Counted from the stretch's first letter, positions 37,563 through 46,421 are shown. The stretch is 64,000 bases of DNA from Bog-473 sp963745175 (GCA_963745175.1 CAVUWK010000001.1:124001-188000), one strand, 5' to 3'. Numbers and translations: made by a program. Notes: a model not told the origin generated them from the letters alone.

Positions 37563-38345
37563 ATGGCCGCGGATCGAATGATGGACCTGGTGGGGCTCCC
37601 CGGGGGCCCTCTCGCCGACGCGTCACTGTGGCATCTCGAGGTGATTGAGGCCGGCCCGCTCACGCCCTCGATGCATCGAGTGGTTCTGACCGCTCCGGCG
37701 ATCGACGGACTTCGGTACTCGGCGGGTCAGGATCTGATGCTCCGCGTTCCCCTGGTCGGGGACAGGGTGGTGAACCGCCGCTATACGATCCGCCAGTCCG
37801 ACCCCATCGGTCGAACGGTCACCCTTGACGTCTCCTTGCATGCAGCGGGCCCCGGGACGGATTGGATCCGCTCCGCGGGGGTCGCCGACCGGATCGACGC
37901 CATCGGTCCCCGGGGGAAGATCACCCTCGATCCGGACGCCGACTGGCACCTGTTCGTGGTGGACGAGACCGGCCTGCCGGGAGCACTGGCGATGATCGAA
38001 GCACTCCCTCCCGGATCGACCGCCCTTGCCATTCTGGAGATAGACAGCCCGGCCGACGAGCTCCTCCCCGCTACGCGCGAGGCACAACGACTCGACATGC
38101 GTTGGCTGCATCGGGACGGTCAATCGGTCCCGGGTGATCCCTCCCTGATGCTGGAGGCGGTTGCCGCGGTTGAGCTGCCCAGCGGGCTCGGACACGCCTA
38201 CGTCGCCGCCGAGGCCCGAGTCGTACGCGAGGTCAATCGAACGCTGACGGGACGGGGGCTCGGTCCGGATCAGGTATCGGGCAAGGCGTATTGGCGTCGG
38301 GGGCTACCCAATGCAGAGCACGGGGAGCCAACCCGGGAGGGTTGA
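37563..38345 (+). CDS. Siderophore-interacting FAD reductase (SIP family)
   Basis: The 260-residue product matches the siderophore-interacting protein family. It has an N-terminal FAD-binding beta-barrel (RRYTIRQ motif, about residue 75, and GPRGKITLDPDADW), and a C-terminal NAD(P)-binding half ending in HAYVAAEARVVREVNRTL and KAYWRRG. Such enzymes reduce ferric siderophores inside the cell to release iron. It lies just downstream of the TetR gene. No other siderophore genes are in the window. A start at ATG 37563 is used; the ATG pair at 37578-37583 is an alternative. Confidence 0.87.
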   Translation: MAADRMMDLVGLPGGPLADASLWHLEVIEAGPLTPSMHRVVLTAPAIDGLRYSAGQDLMLRVPLVGDRVVNRRYTIRQSDPIGRTVTLDVSLHAAGPGTDWIRSAGVADRIDAIGPRGKITLDPDADWHLFVVDETGLPGALAMIEALPPGSTALAILEIDSPADELLPATREAQRLDMRWLHRDGQSVPGDPSLMLEAVAAVELPSGLGHAYVAAEARVVREVNRTLTGRGLGPDQVSGKAYWRRGLPNAEHGEPTREG

Positions 38346-38357
38346 CTCAGCTGACTC

Positions 38358-38705
38358 TTACACCAAGCCGGCCGGGCGAGCTTCCTCGATCGTCAGTTCA
38401 GCCGTCGGATCGGCTTCGAGGCGATCGTCTGGTATGGCTTCGCCACTGCGGATCGAATAGCCGTACGTGCCGGCTTCCAGGCGCCGCTCCGCTCGATCGA
38501 CGGCCGCCAGCCGTTCCTCGAGTTCGGCCCGTACCGCATCGTCGGTCCCTTCTTCGGTGAGAGGCTCGGCCGGGTCGGATATGTCGCCGGGTTGGTCGTC
38601 CTCCGCCTCCCGGTCCAGAGTCCCCTCTTCGTTCAAGTCCTTGAGCAACCCCTCGACACGGACGCGCTCCGCACCCAGGAGCTCCTTCGCCTTGTTGTGT
38701 TCCAT
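38358..38705 (-). CDS. DksA/TraR-like protein lacking the zinc-finger cysteines
   Basis: The product is 115 residues. It is shaped like DksA/TraR: a long helical N-terminal half (MEHNKAKELL ... LEERLAAVDRAERRLEAGTYGYS), then the segment that normally holds the C4 zinc finger. Here the usual YGxCxxCGxxIP reads GYSIRSGEAIPDDRLE, and the downstream CxxC is TIEE, so all four cysteines are replaced. DksA proteins bind RNA polymerase and act with ppGpp. Loss of the zinc site suggests a cysteine-independent variant. Start ATG 38705 with a weak GGGA site; ATG 38711 is possible. Small genes follow upstream on the same strand. Confidence 0.8.
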   Translation of the reverse strand: MEHNKAKELLGAERVRVEGLLKDLNEEGTLDREAEDDQPGDISDPAEPLTEEGTDDAVRAELEERLAAVDRAERRLEAGTYGYSIRSGEAIPDDRLEADPTAELTIEEARPAGLV

Positions 38706-38830
38706 GAGCATTCCCGATCCATGTGTGAGTGTGCAGGAAGCCCCGCAGAGCCGATCGCAGCGGAAGCAATAGTAGACGGCTCCTCCAGACGCGGTTGGCT
38801 GATGGATGCCCGACGCGGATGGCGAGTATC

Positions 38831-39037
38831 TCAGCGTCTGTGCGGCCCGAGGCCGATTGCCCGCACGAAGCGGTTGATCTGGCGGTTGCCCTGGCGGTAG
38901 ATGACCCGCCGTGCCTCCCGCTGTGCTGCGCCGCCCGCGGCCCCGGACAGCCCACCACGCTTGTAGCCGTGTTCGACCGCCTCGACGTTCCCGAGATCCC
39001 GCGCCAGGCGATAGAGCTGCGATCGGGTCGTACTCAC
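38831..39037 (-). CDS. Small basic conserved protein
   Basis: The 68-residue product starts with GTG 39037, overlapping the stop of the previous gene as GTGA, so the two are translationally coupled. The sequence is VSTTRSQLYRLARDLGNVEAV at the start and basic towards the end (ARRVIYRQGNRQINRFV), in the style of small actinobacterial proteins found next to various genes. No function is known. It lies between the DksA-like and 90-residue genes. Confidence 0.65.
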   Translation of the reverse strand: MSTTRSQLYRLARDLGNVEAVEHGYKRGGLSGAAGGAAQREARRVIYRQGNRQINRFVRAIGLGPHRR

Positions 39038-39306
39038 GACGTCTTCCACTCCTTGGTCGCACGGTCGGCGAGGATGATGCGTTCGACGAGGGCCCGGAGC
39101 TGATCGGGATCTTCCGTCTCCTCCATCCTCGTGAGCTCATCGGGAGAGACGCCGGCACAACCCATGCCATCGTCGTCGAACTCGGACGAGCGCCACGCCA
39201 TCCATTCCGTGCCGCCCTCGTCGGCACCGTCCTCTTCGACCGCGTTGATCAGTGCCACGAGCACGATTTCGCCGATCGGCGTCACGTCGTATTCGATGAA
39301 GAGCAA
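39034..39306 (-). CDS. Small acidic hypothetical protein
   Basis: The 90-residue product is strongly acidic. The N-terminal half is a hydrophobic strand-like stretch (EYDVTPIGEIVLVALINAV), and the middle is rich in Glu/Asp/Gly. Its stop overlaps the start of the 68-residue gene (GTGA). I recognise no family. The trio 39306-38358 (acidic, basic, DksA-like) forms a compact minus-strand group. The 216-base gap to the right (39307-39522) holds nothing else I recognise. Confidence 0.6.
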   Translation of the reverse strand: MLFIEYDVTPIGEIVLVALINAVEEDGADEGGTEWMAWRSSEFDDDGMGCAGVSPDELTRMEETEDPDQLRALVERIILADRATKEWKTS

Positions 39307-39522
39307 AGTCTCCTCCCTGGGCTCAAAGCGTCAGGATACGGCACGCAGTGTGGCGGAACGGGTGTCCCTGCACCTGCCATGTCAGCCTGAAGGCTGATTG
39401 TTTTCCTTTCGATTCCGCCTCCTGGTTGATGCGTTCCGGAGAAACCGGGCCGTACGCTTGGGCACCGTGGACCACGTGGATGACCGCGTACCCGTAGACG
39501 TCCCTCCAGGACAGAGGTCGCC

Positions 39523-39897
39523 ATGAGGCGCGGGCCGACCCGACCCACCCCGATCGACCGCGCCAGGGCGCAGGCCCGTCTCAAGCGACTGACCAGAACG
39601 GTGATCGTTCTCGCCGGTGGCGCCACCGCGTTCATCGGGGTCACCGTGGCGAAGGAACACCCGGGTGCATCGGCGCCTTCGACGACTCCTCCGCTGCCCG
39701 GTTCGACCCCGGCAACCACCCCGAGCACCTCGGCCACCCCGACCACGAGCCCCACGACGACAACCGGCCCGATCCCGCCCCAAGCTTCCCCGACGCCGAC
39801 GACCAGTCCTCCGGCGACGACCACGACCAGTCCGCCGACGACCACCACGACCCGCCCGGTGGCGACCTCCGGCGGGACCTCCCGACGGGGGCCGTGA
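39523..39897 (+). CDS. Thr/Pro-rich membrane-anchored protein
   Basis: The 124-residue product has an Arg-rich N-terminus and one hydrophobic segment (about residues 25-42), so it is probably anchored by its N-terminus with the rest outside. Residues about 50-115 are a low-complexity Thr/Pro/Ser run (TTPPLPGSTPATTPS-like), possibly O-glycosylated or a wall-spanning linker. No enzymatic domain. The DedA gene starts 79 bases later on the same strand. Confidence 0.6.
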   Translation: MRRGPTRPTPIDRARAQARLKRLTRTVIVLAGGATAFIGVTVAKEHPGASAPSTTPPLPGSTPATTPSTSATPTTSPTTTTGPIPPQASPTPTTSPPATTTTSPPTTTTTRPVATSGGTSRRGP

Positions 39898-39976
39898 GCC
39901 CGTGGTCCGTGAATTGCGGTCGGCGTCGGACGCGCCAAAGATGACCGCCGTGCCGACGGCGGAAGCAGGGTAGGGA

Positions 39977-40609
39977 ATGGAGGAATTTCTCAGGTCAGCT
40001 GGCTACGGCGCCATCTTCGCGCTGAGCTTCATCTCGGCCATGGGCCTTCCGGTGGGCGCCGAGCTCGCCCTGATCTTCGGGGGCGTCCTCGCCAGCGGCC
40101 ACGCCAACGCCGGAGGCAAGCCGTTGCAACTCGCCACCGTCATCATCGTGGCGACGCTCGGTGAGGTCCTCGGTTCGCTGGCCGGCTACGGCATCGGCCG
40201 CTTCGGTGGCAGACCGCTGGTCGACAGGGTCGGGAAGTATGTCCTTCTGACGCACAAGGATCTCGACCGGGCGGAAGCCTGGTTCGCGCGCCGGGGCGAG
40301 CCGGTGGTGTTCTTCGGGCGGTTCATCCCGCTCCTGCGCTCCTTCGTGTCCTTCGCCGCCGGCCTGGGCGAGATGGCGCTCGCCAAGTTCATGATCTTCA
40401 CCGTGATCGCATGCGCAATCTGGTGCACCGCCCTCTGCTCGCTCGGCTACAGCCTCGGTGGCAGCTACCAACACGTGGTCAACGCGTTCAGCTTCGCGGG
40501 CTACGTCCTCGGGGCGCTCGCCGTGATTGCCGTCGTGGTCGTCTTCTGGCACCGGTTGCGGGCGTACCGCGGCCAGCGCGATCTCGAGCGGGCCGAGACG
40601 GAGGTCTGA
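39977..40609 (+). CDS. DedA-family membrane protein
   Basis: The 210-residue product has the DedA/SNARE-associated layout: a re-entrant N-terminal region with SAMGLPVGAELALIFGG, an amphipathic loop, and the conserved FFGRFIPLLRSFVSFAAGL block (about residues 112-130). DedA proteins are involved in lipid scrambling (undecaprenyl-phosphate recycling or phospholipid transport) and membrane homeostasis. It is an uninterrupted frame. The first GGDEF-EAL gene follows after 167 bases with its own candidate promoter. Confidence 0.92.
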   Translation: MEEFLRSAGYGAIFALSFISAMGLPVGAELALIFGGVLASGHANAGGKPLQLATVIIVATLGEVLGSLAGYGIGRFGGRPLVDRVGKYVLLTHKDLDRAEAWFARRGEPVVFFGRFIPLLRSFVSFAAGLGEMALAKFMIFTVIACAIWCTALCSLGYSLGGSYQHVVNAFSFAGYVLGALAVIAVVVVFWHRLRAYRGQRDLERAETEV

Positions 40610-40669
40610 CCGCCGCCCGGTGACGGGCGGATCGCAACCGGATGGCAACCGACGCCGCTTGCGTCGCGG

Positions 40670-40697
40670 TCAAGGGTGTGGCCTGACACGCCGAAAC
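40670..40697 (+). promoter_or_regulatory. FliA/WhiG-like (sigma-28 type) promoter of first GGDEF-EAL gene
   Basis: A -35-like TCAAGGGT (40670-40677) and a -10-like GCCGAAAC (40690-40697), separated by 12 bases, match the sigma-28 consensus TAAAGTTT / GCCGATAA at about 5/8 and 6/8. The second gene has the same kind of pair with identical spacing (43675-43702). It lies 79 bases before the ATG. Confidence 0.5.
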
Positions 40698-40776
40698 CTT
40701 TGGTGGAAAGCGCTGCTGACCTGCCCGTCGAGCAGGTTGGTCCGGCGCGGTGGACACCGTACTGGGAAGAGAAACC

Positions 40777-43560
40777 ATGGGGCTCCTGGGGATCGCGGCG
40801 ACCTCTCCTCGTCGCGCCCGCGCCTTCGCTCGTGTCGGTCGTCGCACCCGGATCGTTGTGGCGGCCTGGGCCGCGTTGGGAGCGGTGGCCCTGACTCTGG
40901 CCGCGGCACGCCAAGCGGTCGTGGGCTGGCCGAACGAGACCGAGACCACATTCGCCCTGGTCTTCGGCGTGCTGTTGGCGGCCAGCTGGCTGTGGCCGAT
41001 CAGCCTCTCGGTCGAAAATCGGTCCGACGCGTTCGACCTTGACGAGGGTTTCTTCGTCGCGCTGGTCCTCCTCGTGACGGCTCCCATGACGGTGCTCGTC
41101 TTCACGTTGGCGGCGGCCGTGACGCTGGCCATCAAGAGGGAGTCCCGGGAGAAGTGGGCCTTCGAGGTCGGCCGGGTCGTCACCTCGGCCGGCGTCGCCG
41201 CGCTGGCGTTCGTGGCAGTGGACGGCGGCCAGGCGTCGTCTGGGTACGCCCGGATCGGGGCGGCGGTCGTCGCGGCCGTCTGCTACCTGGTCGTCAGCAC
41301 CTGCGCCAACCTCTCGGTCCAGGCTGCCCAGGGATCTCGTTGGCGCCAGACGATGGCCGGCAGAGAGGACAGATTCCTGGTTGCGGGAGCGAGTATCGGC
41401 ATCGCCGTCCCGACGGCGCTCCTTCTCTCGCACCGGCCGGAGTTCCTGCCCCTGGCGGTGCTGCCGCTCCTCATCCTGCGCTACCTGGCCGCAGGGCACT
41501 TCCACGCCCGCGGCGATCGGATCCGGCTTCGGGGACTCTTCGAGGCGACGCTTGCCGTGAACCGCTCCATCGGCGGGGATGAGACCCGAGCCGCGGTGCG
41601 CAGATCCGCCGAGGCGCTGCTGCGCTCTTCCGAGGTGACGCTTACCGCCGAACCACCCGAAAGGGAGGACGGCACGCTCCTGGCGCCGGTACAGCTGCCC
41701 GACCGCACGCTCTGGCTGTCCGTCTCGGGTCGCGGGCGGACGGAACCCTTCGACGAGGCGGACGAGAGGCTGCTCCACGCTCTTGCATCCGTCGGGTCGG
41801 TCGCACTGGCCAATGCCGACCTCTACGCGGAGGTCGAACGGCAGAAGGACAACCTCTCGGTGATCACCAGCAGCCTGGGTGAAGGGGTGTGCGCCATCAG
41901 CCGGACCGGGAGGATCACCTTCATGAATCCCGCTGGGGCGAGCATGCTCGGCTGGTCCGAGGGTCACTCCGGCGCTGATGTCCCCGTACCCGGCACGGCG
42001 ACGCCGCGTTTCCTGCTCGACCCGGCCCTGCGGGCGATGGAGCTCGGACAGACCATCGTGAGCGACGACACGCGGTTCGAGCGGTCGGACGGCTCGTTTC
42101 TCCCCGTGACGATGACGGCCTCCCCGGTGGTGGGCGATTCGCAGTCCTCGGGCGCCGTGATCGTGTTCCGTGACACATCCGAGAGGAAAGCGTTCGAAGA
42201 GCAACTGGCGCGGCACGCATTTCAGGACCCCCTCACACGCCTGGCCAACCGGCGCCTCCTGCTCGACCACCTCGACCACGCACTCCTGCAAGCCGCCCGC
42301 ACGGGGAACCGGGTGGCCGTGCTCTTCGGCGACATCGACCGCTTCAAGGTGGTCAACGACAATTTGGGCCATCAGGTTGGGGACGAGCTGCTCCAAATGG
42401 TGGCAAAGCGTCTCCGACTGGCCCTGCGCCCGGGTGACACCCTGTCCCGCTTCGGAGGTGACGAGTTCGTGGTGATCCTCGAGGGGGTGACGACGCCCGA
42501 TGACGCCAGCCAGGTGGCGGAACGAGTTCTCGAGGCTCTGCGCGAGCCGATCACGCTGAGCGGTGGCCACGAGGTGATGGCCACCATGAGCATCGGGTTG
42601 GCCGTCAGCGAACCGGAGGGGTCCACCCGCGACGATCTGCTGCATGACGCGGACGTGGCCATGTACCGGGCCAAGGAGCGCGGGCGCGGGGGCCACGTGG
42701 CGCTCTTCGACGAGGACCGGATGGGCGTTCGCGCCGCCGGGGGGCTCGACCTCGACCTCGAGACGGCGCTGCACCACGCGGTGCAGCGTGAGGAGGTGCT
42801 CGCCTACTTCCAGCCTTTGATCTCACTGGCCGACCAGAGAATCGTCGGCGCCGAGGCCCTCGTCCGCTGGAACCATCCGGAGCACGGGCTGCTGACCCCA
42901 GGCCAGTTCATCGAAATGGCCGAGAGCAACGGGGCGATTCTGCCCATCGGGCGAGCGGTGCTGGAGCAGGCCTGCCGCCGGGCCAAGGCGTGGCGCGACG
43001 TCATCGGACTCAGGCTGGAGGTCGGCGTGAACCTGTCGGCCCGCCAGTTCCAGCAGGCCGGCCTGAGGGACCAGGTGGCCGAGGTCCTCGGGCTGACGGG
43101 GCTCGATCCGTCACAGCTCTGCCTGGAGATCACCGAGAGCCTGGCCATGGACGACGTCGACCGAACCTCCACCGTCCTGACCGGGCTGCATTCCCTCGGG
43201 GTCAAGCTGGCGATCGACGACTTCGGCACCGGCCACTCCTCGCTGGGGTACCTCGCCCGGTTTCCCATCGACATCATCAAGATCGATCAGAGCTTCGTGC
43301 GCGACATCGACCGGGATCCCGTCAAGTCGGCCATCGTCTCGGCCGTCGTCGCCTTAGCGCAGGCCATTGGTTCCACGACCGTGGTCGAGGGAATCGAGAC
43401 GCTCCCCGAGCTCGAACAGATGAAGAAGCTCGGATGCGACGCCGCGCAAGGCTTCTACTTCTCGCGACCGCTGCCGGCCGGTGCGTTCGACGAATTGCTG
43501 CGGGCGGGGCTCCCCAAATCTGATCCGTCCGTCCTGTGGGAGAACCTCGCCAACCGCTGA
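40777..43560 (+). CDS. Membrane-bound PAS-GGDEF-EAL cyclic-di-GMP enzyme
   Basis: The 927-residue product has an N-terminal membrane sensor of five to seven helices (about residues 15-245), a GAF-like stretch (about 255-350), a PAS domain (about 365-475), GGDEF (about 490-650) and EAL (about 665-915). The GGDEF motif is intact (RFGGDEFVV) and is preceded by an RxxD I-site (RPGDTLSR). EAL residues are complete: GAEALVRW, EITESLAMDD, DDFGTGHSSLGYL and VVEGIET. It could therefore both make and break down cyclic-di-GMP, with PAS or I-site input choosing. ATG 40777 follows GGAAGAG. It is closely related to the next gene, its tandem copy. Confidence 0.95.
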   Translation: MGLLGIAATSPRRARAFARVGRRTRIVVAAWAALGAVALTLAAARQAVVGWPNETETTFALVFGVLLAASWLWPISLSVENRSDAFDLDEGFFVALVLLVTAPMTVLVFTLAAAVTLAIKRESREKWAFEVGRVVTSAGVAALAFVAVDGGQASSGYARIGAAVVAAVCYLVVSTCANLSVQAAQGSRWRQTMAGREDRFLVAGASIGIAVPTALLLSHRPEFLPLAVLPLLILRYLAAGHFHARGDRIRLRGLFEATLAVNRSIGGDETRAAVRRSAEALLRSSEVTLTAEPPEREDGTLLAPVQLPDRTLWLSVSGRGRTEPFDEADERLLHALASVGSVALANADLYAEVERQKDNLSVITSSLGEGVCAISRTGRITFMNPAGASMLGWSEGHSGADVPVPGTATPRFLLDPALRAMELGQTIVSDDTRFERSDGSFLPVTMTASPVVGDSQSSGAVIVFRDTSERKAFEEQLARHAFQDPLTRLANRRLLLDHLDHALLQAARTGNRVAVLFGDIDRFKVVNDNLGHQVGDELLQMVAKRLRLALRPGDTLSRFGGDEFVVILEGVTTPDDASQVAERVLEALREPITLSGGHEVMATMSIGLAVSEPEGSTRDDLLHDADVAMYRAKERGRGGHVALFDEDRMGVRAAGGLDLDLETALHHAVQREEVLAYFQPLISLADQRIVGAEALVRWNHPEHGLLTPGQFIEMAESNGAILPIGRAVLEQACRRAKAWRDVIGLRLEVGVNLSARQFQQAGLRDQVAEVLGLTGLDPSQLCLEITESLAMDDVDRTSTVLTGLHSLGVKLAIDDFGTGHSSLGYLARFPIDIIKIDQSFVRDIDRDPVKSAIVSAVVALAQAIGSTTVVEGIETLPELEQMKKLGCDAAQGFYFSRPLPAGAFDELLRAGLPKSDPSVLWENLANR

Positions 43561-43674
43561 GGAACGGGTGACGGGAAGCCACGCGGGACCCCCTTGCTGC
43601 ACCCCCCATTTCCATCGCGGCGTCACTAAGCAACCGGACTGCCACCGGAGATGCACAATTCCTGGCCAAGGCCC

Positions 43675-43702
43675 TAAAGTCGGGGGGAAACGGGGTCGAT
43701 AG
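43675..43702 (+). promoter_or_regulatory. FliA/WhiG-like (sigma-28 type) promoter of second GGDEF-EAL gene
   Basis: TAAAGTCG (43675-43682) and GTCGATAG (43695-43702), separated by 12 bases, match the sigma-28 consensus at 6/8 in each box. The pair sits inside a 7-bp inverted repeat (GGCCCTA/TAGGGCC, flanking the promoter). It is 97 bases before the start codon. Confidence 0.55.
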
Positions 43703-43709
43703 GGCCGAA

Positions 43710-43728
43710 TTGCCTGTGGACCAGGCAA
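43710..43728 (+). promoter_or_regulatory. Leader hairpin of second GGDEF-EAL gene
   Basis: TTGCCTG and CAGGCAA form a perfect 7-bp stem with a five-base loop (TGGAC). It is followed by an A-rich stretch and, at 43745-43750, a T6 run. It lies just downstream of the putative promoter in the transcribed leader. It could affect mRNA stability or attenuation; it is not a recognisable cyclic-di-GMP riboswitch. Confidence 0.4.
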
Positions 43729-43799
43729 AAAGTCATTGAAGTCATTTTTTGGCGGTGTTACCTTCGCTCTCGGGGAAGCTCCGGGGGGGAGGGGAAGGG

Positions 43800-45925
43800 A
43801 TGGGGAGTTCGAGGCGTCACTCCCGATTCTCGGTGGGCCGCCGCGGAGTGTCCCGGGCCAGCGCCGCGATCGGGCACTTCTACGCCCGCCACGACCGCTC
43901 CGCGGCTGCGGGGCCTCTTCGAGGCCACCCTCGACGTGAACCGGTCCATGGGCATCGACGAGACCAGGGCGACCCTCCTGAAGTCCGCCGCCGCCCTGCT
44001 GCGCTCGACCGAGGTCACCCTGACCGCGGAGCCGCCCGGCGGCGAGGGCCTCGCCGCCCCGGTGCCTGCTCGCCGACCGCACGCTCTGGCTCGGCGTGGC
44101 GGGCCGCAGCCGGACCGAGCCGTTCGACGATGCCGACCGCGCCCTGCTCGAGGCGCTGGCCTCCTCGGCGCCGTCGCCCTCGGGAACGCCGAGCTCTACG
44201 GCGAGGTCCAAAAGCAGCGCGAGGAGTTGTCGGGCATCATCGGGAACCTCGGCGAGGGCGTCTGCGCCATCGGCGAGGACGGTGCGATCACCTTCATGAA
44301 CCCCGCCGGCGCCAGCATGCTCGGGTGGCACGGCTCCGACCTCGGTCACATGGGGTCTGTCGTGCCGGGAGACGGGACGCCGGAGTTCCTGCTGGAGCCG
44401 GCCATGCGGGCCATCGCACTGGGGCGCAACGTCACCAGCTACGACACCCGCTTCCAGCGGCTCGACGGGTCGCACTTCCCGGTCACCATGACCGCCTCAC
44501 CCGCCGTGGGCGGCTCGTCGCCCTCCGGCGCCGTCATCGTCTTCCGCGATACGTCCGAGCGCAAGGCCTTCGAGGAGCAGTTGGCCCGGCACGCGTTCCA
44601 GGATGCGCTGACCGGCCTGGCCAACCGCCGGCTGTTGCTCGACCACCTGGACCACGCATTGCTCCAGGCCGATCGGACCGGCAGCCAGGTGGCGGTGCTC
44701 TTCTGCGATATCGACCGCTTCAAGATCGTCAACGACAACCTGGGCCACCAGGTGGGTGACGAGCTGCTGCGGGTCATCGGGGACCGCCTGCGCCGCGCCG
44801 TACGGCCCGGCGACACCCTCGCCCGCTTCGGTGGTGACGAGTTCGTGATTCTCCTCGAGGGTGTGACCACCCACGACGCCAGCGAGGTGGCCAACGCCGT
44901 TCTCGACGCACTGCACGATCCGATCACGCTGAGTGCCGGGCACGAAGTGGTGGGCACCGTGAGCATCGGCATCGCAATGAGCGAGCACGGCAAGTCCCGC
45001 GACGACCTGCTGCACGACGCCGACGTCGCCATGTACCGGGCCAAGGAGCGGGGCCGCGGCGGCCAGTTCGCGCTGTTCGACGTTGATCGGATGGGCGTCC
45101 GTTCGGTCGATCGGCTCGACCTCGACACGGCGCTGCACCACGCGGTCGAGCGGGGCGAGGTGGAGGTGCACTACCAGCCGCTCGTCGCCCTGGCCGACCG
45201 GCGCATCGTCGGCGCGGAGGCGCTGGTGCGCTGGAACCACCCGGATCACGGGACCCTGCTGCCCGCCCACTTCATCAAGCTCGCCGAGCACAACGGGACC
45301 ATCCTGCCCATCGGGAGGATGGTCCTCGAGCAGGCGTGCCGGCAGGCCCAGACGTGGCAGAAGGAGTTCGGCAGCACCCTCCGGGTCGGCGTGAACCTCT
45401 CCGCCCGCCAGTTCCAGCAGGCCGGCCTGGCCGACGAGGTCGCCGCGGTCCTGCACGCCACCGGGATCGACCCGCAACAGCTGTGCCTCGAGATCACCGA
45501 GAGCCTGGCCATGGACGACGTCGATCTGACGTCGGCCATCGTGACGAGGCTCCACACCCTCGGCGTCCAGGTGGCCATCGACGACTTCGGGACGGGGAAC
45601 TCCTCGCTCGGCTACCTGGCCCGGTTCGCAATCGACGTCGTCAAGATCGACCAGAGCTTCGTGCGGGACATCGACCACGACCCCGTGAAGTCCGCCATCG
45701 TCTCCGCGGTGGTGGCGCTGTCCCAGGCCATCGGCTCGCACCACGGTGTTGGAGGGCGTCGAGACGCTGGCGCAACTCGAGGAGCTCCAGAACCTCGGCT
45801 GTGACATCGCGCAGGGCTATTACTTCGCCCGCCCCCTCTCCGCGGCTGCCTTCGGCAAGATGCTGACGTCCAGCGTCGCCACGCCTCCGGACCTCCGCAT
45901 CGTGCGCGGCGCCAGGGCCGGCTGA
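43800..45925 (+). CDS. Cytoplasmic PAS-GGDEF-EAL cyclic-di-GMP enzyme (tandem copy, four frameshifts)
   Basis: This is a tandem duplicate of the gene at 40777 that has lost the N-terminal membrane region. It starts at ATG 43800, after a strong GGGGAGGGGAAGG site, and enters directly at the GHFYARHDR segment that ends the sensor in the first copy. PAS (FMNPAGASMLGW), intact GGDEF (RFGGDEF, with RPGD I-site) and EAL (GAEALVRW, DDFGTGNSSLGYL) are present, about 708 residues in total. Frame breaks are needed near 43905, 44065, 44165 and 45740; the middle pair compensate each other. Repairing them restores GRSRTEPFDDADRALLEAL and TVLEGVETLAQL, as in the first copy. Sequence errors are the likely cause. 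Confidence 0.9.
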
Positions 45926-46004
45926 GTGGGGCTCGCCGGTCTCGGGCCTAGCATTGCCCGGTGGCCAACGGAGCACGCACCGCGGGCGAACCCCGCGCCT
46001 TGAC

Positions 46005-46421
46005 ATGACGGCGCCGGGGGTTGACCGGCCCGTGCGGGTGCTCATGGCCAAGGTCGGCCTCGACGGGCACGACCGCGGGCTGCGCGTCGTGGCCCGGATC
46101 CTGCGCGACGCCGGATGCGAGGTCGTCTACGCCGGGTTGCGCCAGACACCCGAGACCATCGCCGCCATGACGGCGCAGGAGGATGTCGACGTCGTCGGGG
46201 TGTCCATGCACAACGGGGCCCACCTGACGCTGGCCCCGGCGGTTGTCGGCGCGCTCCGGGCCGCCGGCCTCGAGACGCCGGTTGTCGTCGGCGGCATCGT
46301 CCCGCCCGCCGACGTCGACCTGCTGAAGGCCGACGGGGTGGCCGCGGTGCTCGGCCCCGGCGCCTCGAACGAGGAGGTCGTGGCGACGGTCCGCGCCGCC
46401 GCAGGGGTGGGCCTCAGCTGA
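46005..46421 (+). CDS. Cobalamin-binding subunit of methylmalonyl-CoA-mutase type
   Basis: The 138-residue product is a free-standing B12-binding domain. The base-off signature KVGLDGHDRG (DxHxxG) is at about residue 18, followed by VVGVSMHNGAH and VVVGGIVPPAD, the typical Rossmann-like cobalamin fold with a final GPG loop. Such subunits pair with a large mutase subunit for carbon-skeleton rearrangements (methylmalonyl-CoA or related). The large subunit is not in the window. ATG 46005. Its end overlaps the convergent ETF gene by eight bases. Confidence 0.88.
   Translation: MTAPGVDRPVRVLMAKVGLDGHDRGLRVVARILRDAGCEVVYAGLRQTPETIAAMTAQEDVDVVGVSMHNGAHLTLAPAVVGALRAAGLETPVVVGGIVPPADVDLLKADGVAAVLGPGASNEEVVATVRAAAGVGLS

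Noticed and set aside
40501..42777. Long minus-strand frame (758 codons) across the first GGDEF-EAL gene
   Set aside because: It is antisense to a fully conserved gene, shows no domain and arises because third positions are GC-biased.
43561..43799. Cyclic-di-GMP riboswitch before the second GGDEF-EAL gene
   Set aside because: The leader lacks the conserved core of either known cyclic-di-GMP riboswitch class; only simple hairpins are present.
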